This document shows positions 9,855-18,948 of a DNA stretch of 64,000 nucleotides, piece after piece. The notes beneath the pieces were generated by a model, which was given only the letters and a program-made list of their open reading frames with translations, had not been told where the DNA came from and did not search any database. The position numbers were made by a program, and so were the translations under genes. Position 1 is the first letter of the stretch, and each line of letters begins with the position of its first letter. Origin of the DNA: Musicola paradisiaca NCPPB 2511 (GTDB taxonomy: Bacteria; Pseudomonadota; Gammaproteobacteria; Enterobacterales; Enterobacteriaceae); NCBI RefSeq assembly GCF_000400505.1, contig NZ_CM001857.1:2068439-2132438 (forward strand). The letters are read 5' to 3'.

Positions 9855-10665
9855 CGTACTGCTTGATGTCGGCAACCTTTCCGTCACTCTGGCGTCGCCT
9901 GCGGCGGAGGTGCTGGTGAAATCGCTGTCTTTCACCATGGGACGTGAACGGGTGGCGTTGGTGGGAGAGTCTGGCTCCGGTAAGTCGTTACTGGCATGGG
10001 CGTTGCTGGGGCTGCTGCCGCAGGGGTGTTGTATGCAGGCCGATCGCGTCTGGTTTGCCGGCCAGGATTTGATGCAGTTGGATGAACGGCAATGGTGCCG
10101 CTGGCGCGGGCAGCGCATCGCGATGGTGATGCAGGGCCCCAGATATGCGCTTAATCCGATGCGACGTATCGGCTGGCTGGTGGAGGAACCGCTGCGTCTG
10201 CATACGTCGCTGGGGCGGCGGGCGCGTCGTGAACGGGTGCTGGAACATCTGAATGCGGTTGGACTGCCCGCTTCGACCGAATTGCTGGAGCGCTACCCTC
10301 ACCAGATTTCCAGCGGAATGGCGCAACGAGTCATGCTGGCGATGGCGCTGATTTGTCGGCCGGATCTGCTGATTATCGATGAACGGGCGTTTGCGCTTGA
10401 TCGCGAAACCCGTGTTCAGGTGCTGTCGTTGCTCGATCATCAGGCCGCCGGGCACAACATGGGCGTGTTGTTGATAAGCCATGACCTGGCGCTGGTTGAG
10501 CGCCATAGCGAGCGGGTTCTGGTGATGCGACAAGGGGAACTGCTGGACGAACTGCCCGCCAGGCAATTGCCGCACGCGACGCATCCCTACACGCAGGCGT
10601 TGTGGCGCTGTCGCCCTGGGCTACAGACGAAAGGGACAATGTTGCCGGTTGATGAGGTGCTATGA
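9841..10665 (+). CDS. ABC importer ATPase 1 (OppD/DppD family) with altered motifs
   Basis: This 274-residue nucleotide-binding subunit has Walker A GESGSGKS at 42-49. The signature reads ISSGM at 156-160 instead of (L/F)SGGM, and Walker B reads LLIIDERAFALD (Asp180, Glu181), where family members usually have DEPTTALD. The Mg-binding Asp and catalytic Glu are kept. The usual C-terminal OppD extension with Cys is short. It overlaps ATPase 2 by ATGA, consistent with a heterodimeric motor. Confidence 0.9.
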   Translation: MGTDDVLLDVGNLSVTLASPAAEVLVKSLSFTMGRERVALVGESGSGKSLLAWALLGLLPQGCCMQADRVWFAGQDLMQLDERQWCRWRGQRIAMVMQGPRYALNPMRRIGWLVEEPLRLHTSLGRRARRERVLEHLNAVGLPASTELLERYPHQISSGMAQRVMLAMALICRPDLLIIDERAFALDRETRVQVLSLLDHQAAGHNMGVLLISHDLALVERHSERVLVMRQGELLDELPARQLPHATHPYTQALWRCRPGLQTKGTMLPVDEVL

Positions 10666-11363
10666 ACGCGGAAAGGGCGAAGAACCACACGGCGGTGATG
10701 TTGCGGCATTTTACCGTCATGCACCGACAGGGGCGACAATGCCGCGACATCGTGAGTGATGTCGGGCTGAGGGTGGCGAGCGGGGAATGCTTTGGTTTGT
10801 CCGGCCCATCGGGCAGCGGCAAAACCGCTTTGCTATGGGCGCTGGCCGGGCTAAACCCGTACTGGTCCGGGCAGATGACGTTGCTCGGCCGGTCGATGGC
10901 GCCCGGGCGGGCGTTCACCGGCGAACTGCGCCATCAGGTACAGATGGTGTTTCAGGATGCCTATGCGTCGCTGCATCCGCGTCATAACGTGCGCCGGGCG
11001 TTGACTGAACCGTTGCGTCGGCGGCATCAGACCCATCTCGATGAGCGCATCGCTCAGGGTATTGCGCAGGTCGGCTTGTCGCCGGCGGTGCTGGCGCGTT
11101 ATCCGCATCAGCTTTCCGACGGCCAGCGTCAGTGCGTGGCATTGATCCGCGCCCTGTTGCAGGAGCCGGCGCTGCTGCTGCTTGATGACCCGACGTATAC
11201 GCTGGATATGGCGTCTCAGGCGCGGGTGTTGAATCTGTTGAACGTCTGGCGTCGGGAGGCATCGTTGACCATTATGCTGGTCAGTCACGATAAGGACGTT
11301 ATGGCGCACATGTGCGATCGTTCGGCCGTGATGATGGAGGGGCGGCTATTGTCCGGCGGTTAG
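10662..11363 (+). CDS. ABC importer ATPase 2 (OppF/DppF family), degenerate site
   Basis: At 233 residues this is short for the OppF/NikE family (about 260-330). Walker A GPSGSGKT is intact at 48-55 and the Q-loop (MVFQDAYASLHPR) is present. The signature is LSDGQ at 151-155 rather than LSGGQ. Walker B is LLLLDDPTYTLD, so the catalytic Glu position (176) is Asp. This is what degenerate sites of asymmetric ABC motors look like. The gene is followed by the binding-protein gene, about 56 bp downstream. Confidence 0.9.
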   Translation: MNAERAKNHTAVMLRHFTVMHRQGRQCRDIVSDVGLRVASGECFGLSGPSGSGKTALLWALAGLNPYWSGQMTLLGRSMAPGRAFTGELRHQVQMVFQDAYASLHPRHNVRRALTEPLRRRHQTHLDERIAQGIAQVGLSPAVLARYPHQLSDGQRQCVALIRALLQEPALLLLDDPTYTLDMASQARVLNLLNVWRREASLTIMLVSHDKDVMAHMCDRSAVMMEGRLLSGG

Positions 11364-11419
11364 GTCGACGGCCCGCCGGGTATTCCTGGACGGAGAGACA
11401 CGGAGTAAGGATGGGCATC

Positions 11420-13020
11420 ATGAGGTCATGGATTACTGGGGTGTTAGCCTTAATGCTGACGATGTGTCCGCCGGCGCGGTCGTCAACGCCGGATGATGAC
11501 GTGGTGGTGGCGATTTCATTGAACAGCATCATCAGTTTCGATCCGGCGGAAAGTTTTGAAACGGTCAGTACCAGTTGTCTGGCTTTCCTTTATCAGACGT
11601 TGGTGAAGAGCGACCGGGAGGATGCCACGCAACTGAGACCGGATCTGGCGCTATCCTGGCGTGAGGGCAAGGCGGGGCGCAGTCTGATTTTCCAGCTCGA
11701 TCCGGGGGCGACTTTCGCGTCCGGCGCGCCGGTTCTGGCCGATGACGTGATCTTTTCGCTGTCGCGGGCGGTGAAACTGAACCGCACGCCAGTGTTTATT
11801 CTCAATGAGTTGGGCTGGGAGCCTGGCAATATCGACCGCCAATTCCGAAAAATCGATGACCATCAGCTGGAAATTCGCTGGAGTAACGAGATCAGCAGTG
11901 AACTGGCGCTCCGGTTGCTCTCATCCAGTGTGGCGTCCGTAGTGGACAGCAAGCGGGTTTTGGCGTTTAGCGAGTCAGGCGACTTCGGTAATCGCTGGTT
12001 GAAAACCCGTTCGGCCGGCAGCGGCGGTTATCAGATTCGCCACTATATTCCCCAGCAGTCGCTGTTGCTTGAAACCAATCCCTATGCACAACGCATGCCC
12101 CGGCTCAGGCGAGTTATCCTCAAAGATGTGGTCGACCCCAGCGTGCGCCGATTGTTGTTGCTGCAAGGGGATGTGGACGCGGCATACAGCTTGAGCGCCG
12201 ATCAATTCAGTGCACTGATGGGGCAACCGGGGATTCGGGTTGAGATGATCCCTGGCAACAAAGTCTATTATCTGGGGTTTAATACCGCCGCTTCTGATGC
12301 CGAATTTTTGGGGAATCCCGCTTTCTGGCAGGCGGCGCGCTGGCTGGTTGACTATGAGGGGCTGGCGTCTGGATTGCTGAAAACCAGTTCACAGTCCATC
12401 AGAACTTCCTGCCGCAAGGTATTGACGGCGCAGTCACGGAAGCGCCATTCCGGTTAGATGTGGAGAAAGCCAAAGCCATACTGGCCCAGGCGGGGATTCC
12501 CGCTGGCAGTCGTTTTTCGCTGATGGTGATCAATCAACCTCCCTATACCGATATTGCTCAGGCACTGCAGGCCAGCTTCGCGCTGGCCGACATTCGGATT
12601 GATGTGCAGCCGCTGTTGGAAAGCGAGCTGTGGAGCCGTATGCGAGCGCGTCGTTTTCAGGCGGTTTTTGTGTATTGGGGGCCGGACTATGCCGATCCGA
12701 ACAGCAATGCCGGTGCGTTCGCCTTCAATATGCCGGGCCGGCCGCAGACGCTGGCCTCTCGTCTGAGCTGGCGGATCCCGGCGCTGAGCCAACTGACGCA
12801 CTTGGCTGCGGCGGAGCGCGATCCGCGTCAGCGGCGTGAGGATTACCGGGTTTTGCAACAAGCGGTGAGGGAGAATTCGCCGTTTGTCGTGATGATGCAG
12901 GGGAAACTACTGGTGGCGGTGCGGGATAATCTGCTGAACGTCAGGATGGGAATGAGCAATTCCGTACTCTATTTTGACGAGATCGACAAAATGGCGGCCG
13001 CCGCGCCATCGGCCCGATAA
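11420..13020 (+). pseudogene. Peptide/nickel-type ABC importer, periplasmic binding protein, frameshifted
   Basis: SBP family 5 (DppA/OppA/NikA type), about 533 residues if repaired. The ATG at 11420 has AAGG 9 nt upstream and begins a signal peptide (MRSWITGVLALMLTMCPPARS). Family blocks are visible (SFDPAESFETVSTSCLAFLYQTLV, LRPDLALSW, FASGAPVLADDVIFSLSRA). At 12380-12383 the run AAAA ends the frame at 12457; with five A it continues directly into NQFTVHQNFLPQGIDGAV and on to 13020. The product is plausible, and the break is probably a one-base deletion artefact. The binding protein is last in this operon rather than first, as it often is. Confidence 0.88.
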
Positions 13021-13152
13021 AGGCGTGTCTGCGGTTGGCGGAGTGCGCGTGTAATACATAAGGGCGTTGAGAACGCGCGACGGAGGGATGAGCCAGACGG
13101 CGTTATTCTTATGCGGTACGCTCGCCGGGCACGCGGGCCCGACGTTGATGCC

Positions 13153-13190
13153 GAGCGCCGGCCCGGTCGTGTGATTCCGGGCCGGCGCTC
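13153..13190 (+). terminator. Perfect 14-bp hairpin between convergent transcripts
   Basis: A GAGCGCCGGCCCGG stem (13153-13166), 10-nt loop and complementary arm (13177-13190). The T-tract is weak on both sides. The position between the importer operon and the convergent DUF481 gene suggests a bidirectional terminator. Confidence 0.6.
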
Positions 13191-13194
13191 AGGT

Positions 13195-14250
13195 TTACCA
13201 GCCTACACCCAGACCCAGCGTATACAGGGTGTCGTTGACGTTACCCTGAGTGCTTTCAGTACGGTTGCGGGTGACTTTCATACTGACGGAAGACCAGTCC
13301 GTCACTTTGAAGCGCAGACCGGCGCCAGCCTTGATGTACAACGGCGTGGTACTGTCGAAGGAGCGGCCGACTTCACCGTCGGTGAACAATTCGGTGCGTT
13401 TACCAAACAGGAAACGATCGTAGCTCCATTTCAGACCGCTGGAATAGAAGTTATCTTCGCTATTGTTCTGGTAAACGAACTCCTGGGAGTTGACCAGTGT
13501 CGCCAGCGAGAAGGATCCCAGATCGTTATCCCAGAACTGATAACCCGGACCGGTACCGACGGAACGGGTGATCTTGATGTTTTCTATCCAATCGCGTTTG
13601 TATTCATAGCGGCCCTGCCAGAACCAATGTTCGCTCATGAATTTGTCCAGCGCATATTCGCCGGCGGCGTTTTTGGTGCTCTCTACCTCGTCTTCCTTGG
13701 CCATGTGGTAGCTGGCATCCAGATTATGACGCCAAGTGCCATGACGCAGTTTCGAGTCGAGGGTGACATCGTGATTGTCGGTCTCAGTGGAGCTTTTCTT
13801 GCGTGCCAGACTGACGTCAACGTTGCCTTTCCATGAGAAATCTTCCACCCAGCGGTGCGGCACCACCATGGTGTTGATATCGGACAGCGGCAGCGTTTCC
13901 TGACCGGCGCTTACCTGCTGGCCGTCAACGGTGGCTGGCTGAGCGAGAATCGCGCGCTGGGAATCCATCGCTTTGATAGACGGATAAAGCACGCCTTTTT
14001 CATAGCGTTGTCCCTGAATCACCATGCCGTGGTCGGTCTGGAAGGTTTTGACCTTGTCCCAAGAGAGGGAAACCGTATCGGCATAGTCGGTCTTGATGAA
14101 CAGCTTACCGCTGTCCAACAGCGTAATCTGGCCGCTGATTTTATCGCCATTGGTCAGCCAGACGGTATCGGCGTGGCTGGAAGAAATGCCTGCGGCACTG
14201 AGAGCGATAAACAGGCTCAGTGACGAAAGTGCATGTTTGGTATGTGTCAT
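13195..14250 (-). CDS. DUF481 family outer-membrane-type protein
   Basis: The protein is 351 residues from the ATG at 14250, which gives a good signal peptide (MTHTKHALSSLSLFIALSAAGISSSHA). The N-terminal domain (DTVWLTNGDKISGQITLLDSG) is the small beta domain often placed before DUF481. The rest has alternating polar/aromatic strands and ends in LGLGVGW, with a final aromatic as in outer-membrane beta-barrels. DUF481 proteins, including E. coli YdiY, are poorly characterised. An in-frame extension to 14346 exists, but it does not start a better signal. It ends 5 bp from the hairpin at 13153-13190. Confidence 0.85.
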   Translation of the reverse strand: MTHTKHALSSLSLFIALSAAGISSSHADTVWLTNGDKISGQITLLDSGKLFIKTDYADTVSLSWDKVKTFQTDHGMVIQGQRYEKGVLYPSIKAMDSQRAILAQPATVDGQQVSAGQETLPLSDINTMVVPHRWVEDFSWKGNVDVSLARKKSSTETDNHDVTLDSKLRHGTWRHNLDASYHMAKEDEVESTKNAAGEYALDKFMSEHWFWQGRYEYKRDWIENIKITRSVGTGPGYQFWDNDLGSFSLATLVNSQEFVYQNNSEDNFYSSGLKWSYDRFLFGKRTELFTDGEVGRSFDSTTPLYIKAGAGLRFKVTDWSSVSMKVTRNRTESTQGNVNDTLYTLGLGVGW

Positions 14251-14436
14251 GTTGTCAGATAAACAGTGGTAGCTGGGAGTGAAGGACGCCATTTGGACGT
14301 TCAACCGGTTGAATAACATGCCGGTATGGATCGGCGATGCAAACATTAACAGGAATCGCTCTGCGTCTCTAGGTATAAGTCACCACTAATTAGAACGTAA
14401 ATTGTTATAAACGACGACAGTAATGATTAACGGCTA

Positions 14437-14465
14437 TAACGGTGACGACGATCACATCACCGTTA
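14437..14465 (-). terminator. 9-bp inverted repeat after the acyltransferase gene
   Basis: TAACGGTGA (14437-14445) and TCACCGTTA (14457-14465) can form a stem 14 bp past the acyltransferase stop. No T-tract follows, so a protein-binding palindrome is also possible. Confidence 0.35.
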
Positions 14466-14478
14466 CAACCTTGTACAT

Positions 14479-15747
14479 TCAGGCGGGGCTGCGGGATTGG
14501 GTAAAACGACGCGCCAGAAAGCGTTCCGTGAGATAGAGACGCAGCCGGACGACGAACCGCTCCTGAAACAGTACGCACAGAGCGATGGTCGCCAGCAGGA
14601 AAACACCGTATCCGATGACAGACAGTTGCACCTGACTTGCGGCATCCACGCACGCGCGCCAGTTGCTGAAACACTGGAGCGGATCGCCGCGCAGCAACTG
14701 CTCCAGGGTGCGGAACAGATTAAACAACGGGACATGCAGCGCGAAGATGGACAGCGAGGCGGCGCCCAGCCGTCCGGCCCAGATTTTAACCTGTTCGCTC
14801 GCCGGGTCGCGGATACCGGCGCTCAAACAAACCAGTGCGACCTGCGCCGGCAGCAGCAGGCCGTTGTGCAGCAGAAAATACCAGTAGGGTTTGCCGTGAG
14901 TGAACAACCAGGTGCCGACCAGAAAGCTGGCGCCGATAAAGGCCAGCAGCGCATTACGCCGCCAGAATGAGAGCGGCGGAAACGTACCCTCCCGGTATTG
15001 CCGGAAAATCGCGTACCCTAAAATGCCCGCCAGAAACTCGGGCAGCCGGAGCAGCGGGCCACGTTGCAGCATGCCGGTGTAGGGAACCCCGTACAGACCG
15101 TGTCCGATCATCCATAACGGCGGCAGCAGATACAGCAAGGCCATCAGGCTCAGCCACCGCCGTGGATGCCGACTCGCCAGCAGCCGGGGCGCCACGATGG
15201 GAAACAACAGGTAGAAGAAAAACAGCGTGGAGACCGACCAGAGCGGCGCGTTGAAGGTCAGAAAATAGGGATTCCAGGCCTGCAACAGCAGTAATTGCAG
15301 TAAGCCGTTGAGGGCCAACTGGCTATTGCTCATGTAGTGGTGCAGGGCATCAGGACTGACGCTGGGATCGTTGCTGTCGTAGATGACAAAGCGCGGGCTG
15401 GCGAGCTGGCCATCAGGCGCTATCGCCAGCCAATGCATCAGACTGAGCACCAGGATGGAGGCGACCAGACCGACGATATGCACAGGGTAGAGATTGAACA
15501 GGCGTTTGGCGAGAAAGTGACGCGCCGGTTCGCGCAACTGGCCGTTACGAATATAAACGTGGGCCAGTAAAAAACCGGACAGCACGAAAAACGTGCTGGT
15601 AGCGAAGAAACCCATGCTGGTCAGTTCGCTGAGAAAAGGAATTTTTTCACGCTGCGGATAGACATGCACCGTATGGTAGATCATGACATAGCATCCCAGC
15701 AGGAAGCGGAGCCATTCAAGGCCAATGAATCGTTCTCTGGCTTGCAT
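14479..15747 (-). CDS. Membrane acyltransferase of the acyltransferase-3 (OafA/YrhL) family
   Basis: The 422-residue integral membrane protein has about ten hydrophobic segments. Family motifs are GLEWLRFLLGCYVMIYH near the N-terminus, with the conserved Arg/His pair (R14, H25), and STFFVLSGFLLAHVY, followed by RLFNLYPVHI. Such enzymes O-acylate surface glycans or other extracytoplasmic targets, but the acceptor cannot be told. The start has GGAGG about 8 nt upstream. No glycan synthesis genes are nearby, so it stands as a single-gene unit. Confidence 0.9.
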   Translation of the reverse strand: MQARERFIGLEWLRFLLGCYVMIYHTVHVYPQREKIPFLSELTSMGFFATSTFFVLSGFLLAHVYIRNGQLREPARHFLAKRLFNLYPVHIVGLVASILVLSLMHWLAIAPDGQLASPRFVIYDSNDPSVSPDALHHYMSNSQLALNGLLQLLLLQAWNPYFLTFNAPLWSVSTLFFFYLLFPIVAPRLLASRHPRRWLSLMALLYLLPPLWMIGHGLYGVPYTGMLQRGPLLRLPEFLAGILGYAIFRQYREGTFPPLSFWRRNALLAFIGASFLVGTWLFTHGKPYWYFLLHNGLLLPAQVALVCLSAGIRDPASEQVKIWAGRLGAASLSIFALHVPLFNLFRTLEQLLRGDPLQCFSNWRACVDAASQVQLSVIGYGVFLLATIALCVLFQERFVVRLRLYLTERFLARRFTQSRSPA

Positions 15748-16164
15748 CTCTTTTTCCTCCGGAGTTTCTGGTGAAACGGCGCTGTCGAGCCGCTATAGGC
15801 CAGTCTAGGAAAGGAATGTGGGGAAATATTTAGGAAAATGGCGAGAAATTAAGTAGAAGCATTCAAAGCCTTTACTATATAGGGGGTTATGAAAATAAAC
15901 GTGTAGAAGTGTATAGGCGTGTATTTAAATATTTTTATATTTTAATCAATGAATTAAAAAGCAATTCCTTTGAAGAGACCATAATCTGATTATGGTTAAT
16001 TATCAATATTGTTTCATGGTCGACGGGCGATGCAGCATGAAAAAACACGCTAGCCCATTGATGAAAAAGGAGTCCGGCGGCGTTTTACCCTACCGCGCAT
16101 GGGGCATTATCTGTGCAGTCGCGCTGCGTTGATCATGGCGTATCGATGGCCGCATCCGCGGCCG
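15748..16164. other. Intergenic region upstream of the acyltransferase and downstream of narL
   Basis: About 15830-16020 is AT-rich and likely holds the acyltransferase promoter. A 6-bp GGCCGC/GCGGCC hairpin at 16148-16163 touches the narL end and may help termination. A 31-codon frame at 16037-16132 (MKKHASPLMKKESGG...) has no ribosome site and no recognised family, so it is not called. Confidence 0.45.
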
Positions 16165-16815
16165 TTACAAACTTTTCTCCTGCAATACCCAGACGGCGGC
16201 TTCTACGCGGGAGCGCAGTTTCATCTTTTTCAGCAGGTGCTTGACATGGACTTTCACCGTGCTTTCGGTGATGTTGAGCTTACGGGCGATAACTTTATTG
16301 GGCAGCCCCTGGGCGATCAGTTTCAAAATGTCTTTTTCTCTCGGCGTCAGCTGCTGGATATCTCGATCGCCCGGATGTCGGTTTTCCCGCAGGCTGGCGG
16401 CGAGAATGGGCGTCAGCGTGTCGCTGAGCACCATTTTCCCGGCGGCCGCCTGTTGTAGAGCCGCCAGCAGGTCTTCGGGCTCCATGTCCTTCAACAGATA
16501 ACCATCGGCGCCGTTTTTCAGGGCGCTGACCACATCATCCTCGTGGTTGGAGACGCTAAACACCACAATACGGCCGGAAAGCGGTTTCTCACGCAGGCGA
16601 GCCAGTGTTTCCAGCCCGTTCATGCCCGGCATATTCAGGTCGAGCAGGATCAAATCGGGATCCCAGCGTTCCGCCATTTCCACGCCTTGTTCGCCGTGGC
16701 TGGCCTCATCGATGACCCGCAAATCCGCGGTCATGCCGATAAGTTGTTTTACGCCGTTACGCAGCATGGGGTGGTCATCAATCAGCAGTACGGTGGCGGG
16801 TTCTTCATTGGTCAT
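16165..16815 (-). CDS. narL: Nitrate/nitrite response regulator NarL
   Basis: The 216-residue regulator has the same length as in E. coli. The receiver domain has IDDHP at 12-16, phosphoacceptor Asp59 ([13 protein letters not shown]) and Lys in [11 protein letters not shown]. The LuxR-type helix-turn-helix covers about 148-208 ([31 protein letters not shown]). It acts with NarX, whose gene overlaps its start by 11 bp. It binds heptamer pairs like those seen here before narK and narG, activating nitrate respiration and repressing alternatives. Confidence 0.98.
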   Translation of the reverse strand: MTNEEPATVLLIDDHPMLRNGVKQLIGMTADLRVIDEASHGEQGVEMAERWDPDLILLDLNMPGMNGLETLARLREKPLSGRIVVFSVSNHEDDVVSALKNGADGYLLKDMEPEDLLAALQQAAAGKMVLSDTLTPILAASLRENRHPGDRDIQQLTPREKDILKLIAQGLPNKVIARKLNITESTVKVHVKHLLKKMKLRSRVEAAVWVLQEKSL

Positions 16816-18620
16816 GGTTCTCTCCTGATATCACAAATGGCTGGTGGTAATCCGCCTGAAAACTGACATACACCTCTGTACCGCCGGCATCGCGGCGTCG
16901 GACGGCGCAGTCGCCGTGCAGGCTGCGAGCACGATCGCGCATGATAATAAGCCCGTAATGGTTGGCGCGCAGGGCGTTGTCGCTGATGCCGACGCCGTTG
17001 TCGCACACGCTCAGCACAATTTGCTGCTGGTGTTGGCGCAAGGTGATGCTGACGTCGGTGGCGTGGGCATGTTTATAAATATTGCTCAACGCCTCACGCA
17101 CGATTTGCAGCAGATGGATACCCTGGTGGGCGGAAACCGCCTGCAAAGGCAATTGATAATGCAGCTGAATCGGATACCCCAGACGTTTACCGAATTCATC
17201 CGCCGTAGCACGCAGCGCGGCAGGCAGGCCGGATTCAGACAGTTTCAGGCGGAAGGTCGTCAGCAGCTCCCGTAATTGCCGATAAGCGGTATTGATTTCG
17301 TCGCGCATGGCGGATAACTGCTGCTGCATGTCCGGCGTCAGCGTGTCGTGCTGCATTTGTAAACAACTGACCTGAATCTTCAGGCAGGAGAGCGATTGGG
17401 CGATTGAGTCGTGCAACTCTCTGGCGATGGTGGCGCGCTCTTCCATCAGCATCAACTGTTGCTGGTGGCTGGACTGGCGCTCCAGCGCCAGTGTGCTGGT
17501 CAACTGTTCCAGCAGCGTGTTCAACAACTGGTGCTGGTCTGCGTCAAGCCGGCCTCCGGCGGGCAGGCAGGCAAGCACCATGCCGTAATGTCCGTGCTTA
17601 TCGTGCAGATCCCAACAGCGACTGTCGCCGGTTGGCGCCGACGTGAGGGGATGTTGGTAGCAGCGCCGCAGGCAATGGCGATCAGGACAGCGGTCAGGGT
17701 CGGGAAGCTGTGTCAGGGCCGCGGGATGGGATTGCGCCTGATGGTTATCCTCAAACAACTGGAGGCGGATGTCGTGCAGCGGCATCAATTGCGCCAGTTC
17801 ATCCAGCACCGGCAGCAGGCGGCTGCACAAGGGGGGAACTGGTGTGCAGCCGTCGGCTGGAGCGGTATAGAAACTCCAGCGTATCGTTTTTCTGCTGCAG
17901 GTCGGCGGTCTTTTCCGCGACCCGATGCGCCAAATCGCGGTAGATGGCGGAAAGCTCGTCCGACATTCGGTTGAGGGTTTGCGCCAGCGTACTCATTTCA
18001 TCCTGGCCGGGCAGCGTGACCCGCTGGTCAAAATCGCCGCGACCGATGGCTTGCGCCATGAAAATCAGCTTGCGCCATGGGGTCAGCAGACGGTGACGCA
18101 GGTAAAAGAACGTGGCGAGCAGCAACAGCAGCATGCTGGCGATAAACCCCTGTTGCACCCACGTCACTCGCTGCAGGCGCGTTTCGGTTTTCTGATCGAT
18201 GGCGGAAACCAGCGCATCCAACTGGCGGACGAAACCGGCCACCTCCGTCGCCGCATCGGCGGCGCTGCCGGCCTGGCGTAAGCGCGGTTTCAACTGGGAA
18301 GACCAGTAATGCCGCAAACTGTCGAATTGTTCCCCCAACCCTTCCCGGCGCACCGCCTGTTGCAGATCGCTGCTGTTTTCGTCCCGCTCCAGCTCCTGAA
18401 AGTAGATCTCATGTCCGGCGTTTAACGGCACCAGCGATAACAACCGGTAACTCTGCATACGCAACGATCCCGCTTTATTGATGGCGTGCGCATTGCCCTG
18501 AATGCTCTGCGACAGCCAGCCGGAGACCGCCATACCGGCGATGCCCAGCAGGCCAAGCAACAGCATCAGGATGGCAACCTGATTGACCAACGACAGCGGA
18601 AGCAGGAATCGTTTGAACAT
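16805..18620 (-). pseudogene. narX: Nitrate/nitrite sensor kinase NarX, frameshifted
   Basis: About 604 residues if repaired (E. coli NarX 598). The start at 18620 gives MFKRFLLPLS. The P-box nitrate-binding motif lies at about 45-64 (AINKAGSLRMQSYRLLSLV), with a periplasmic domain, a second membrane segment, HAMP and a Cys-rich central region. The HPK-7 H-box is ATIARELHDSIAQSLSCLK, and the ATPase domain ends in RRRDAGGTEVYVSF. At 17831-17836 a run of six G (C on the coding strand) breaks the frame; with five, SSPL runs directly into CSRLLPVLDELAQL as in the family. All catalytic parts are present on either side, so I suspect a sequencing error. Confidence 0.9.
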
Positions 18621-18703
18621 ATCACCGCCTTTTCTGGCTAGGGGTTCCAGCGGGATACCGCCAGACGAATACGTATTTTTTCCCATTCTGGCGGATAACC
18701 CCA

Positions 18704-18719
18704 TACTCCTAAATGAGTA
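18704..18719. promoter_or_regulatory. NarL/NarP 7-2-7 binding site
   Basis: TACTCCTAAATGAGTA fits the consensus TACYYMT-N2-AKRRGTA at every defined position. It lies in the divergent narX-narK region, as in E. coli. Confidence 0.85.
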
Positions 18720-18813
18720 CCCCGAAATTTCCGTCGGGGGCGATGGCCATGACCCGCGGGTGATACCCCAGAGTAACCGTATGAAATAGAATGATTAACG
18801 TCGGCGGGTATTT

Positions 18814-18829
18814 TACTCCCAAAGGAGTG
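18814..18829. promoter_or_regulatory. Second NarL/NarP-type 7-2-7 site
   Basis: TACTCCC-AA-AGGAGTG is an inverted heptamer pair with only the outer or inner base of each heptamer off consensus. It is centred about 52 bp upstream of the FNR site. Confidence 0.65.
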
Positions 18830-18866
18830 CGTCACGGCCAGTGTGGTTTTCCTACCCGACAACCCG

Positions 18867-18880
18867 TTGATATGCGTCAA
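18867..18880 (+). promoter_or_regulatory. FNR site of the narK promoter
   Basis: TTGATATGCGTCAA matches TTGAT-N4-ATCAA with one change. A TAATGT -10 candidate at 18902-18907 puts the transcription start near 18915, giving the class II -41.5 spacing. The rest of the 328-bp region (18621-18948) holds the NarL sites and further single heptamer-like sequences (TACCCCG near 18718, TACCCCA near 18764). Confidence 0.75.
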
Positions 18881-18948
18881 CTTTCACGGCGGCATAACCC
18901 CTAATGTTGCGCCTGATGATAGGGCTACTCTTACTGACCGAGGTTTTT

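Noticed and set aside
13111-13836. Long plus-strand open frame over the DUF481 gene
   Set aside because: It is antisense to a gene with a signal peptide and family sequence, and has no ribosome site.
16037-16132. 31-codon frame MKKHASPLMKKESGG...
   Set aside because: No Shine-Dalgarno and no recognised family; kept only as a note in the intergenic entry.
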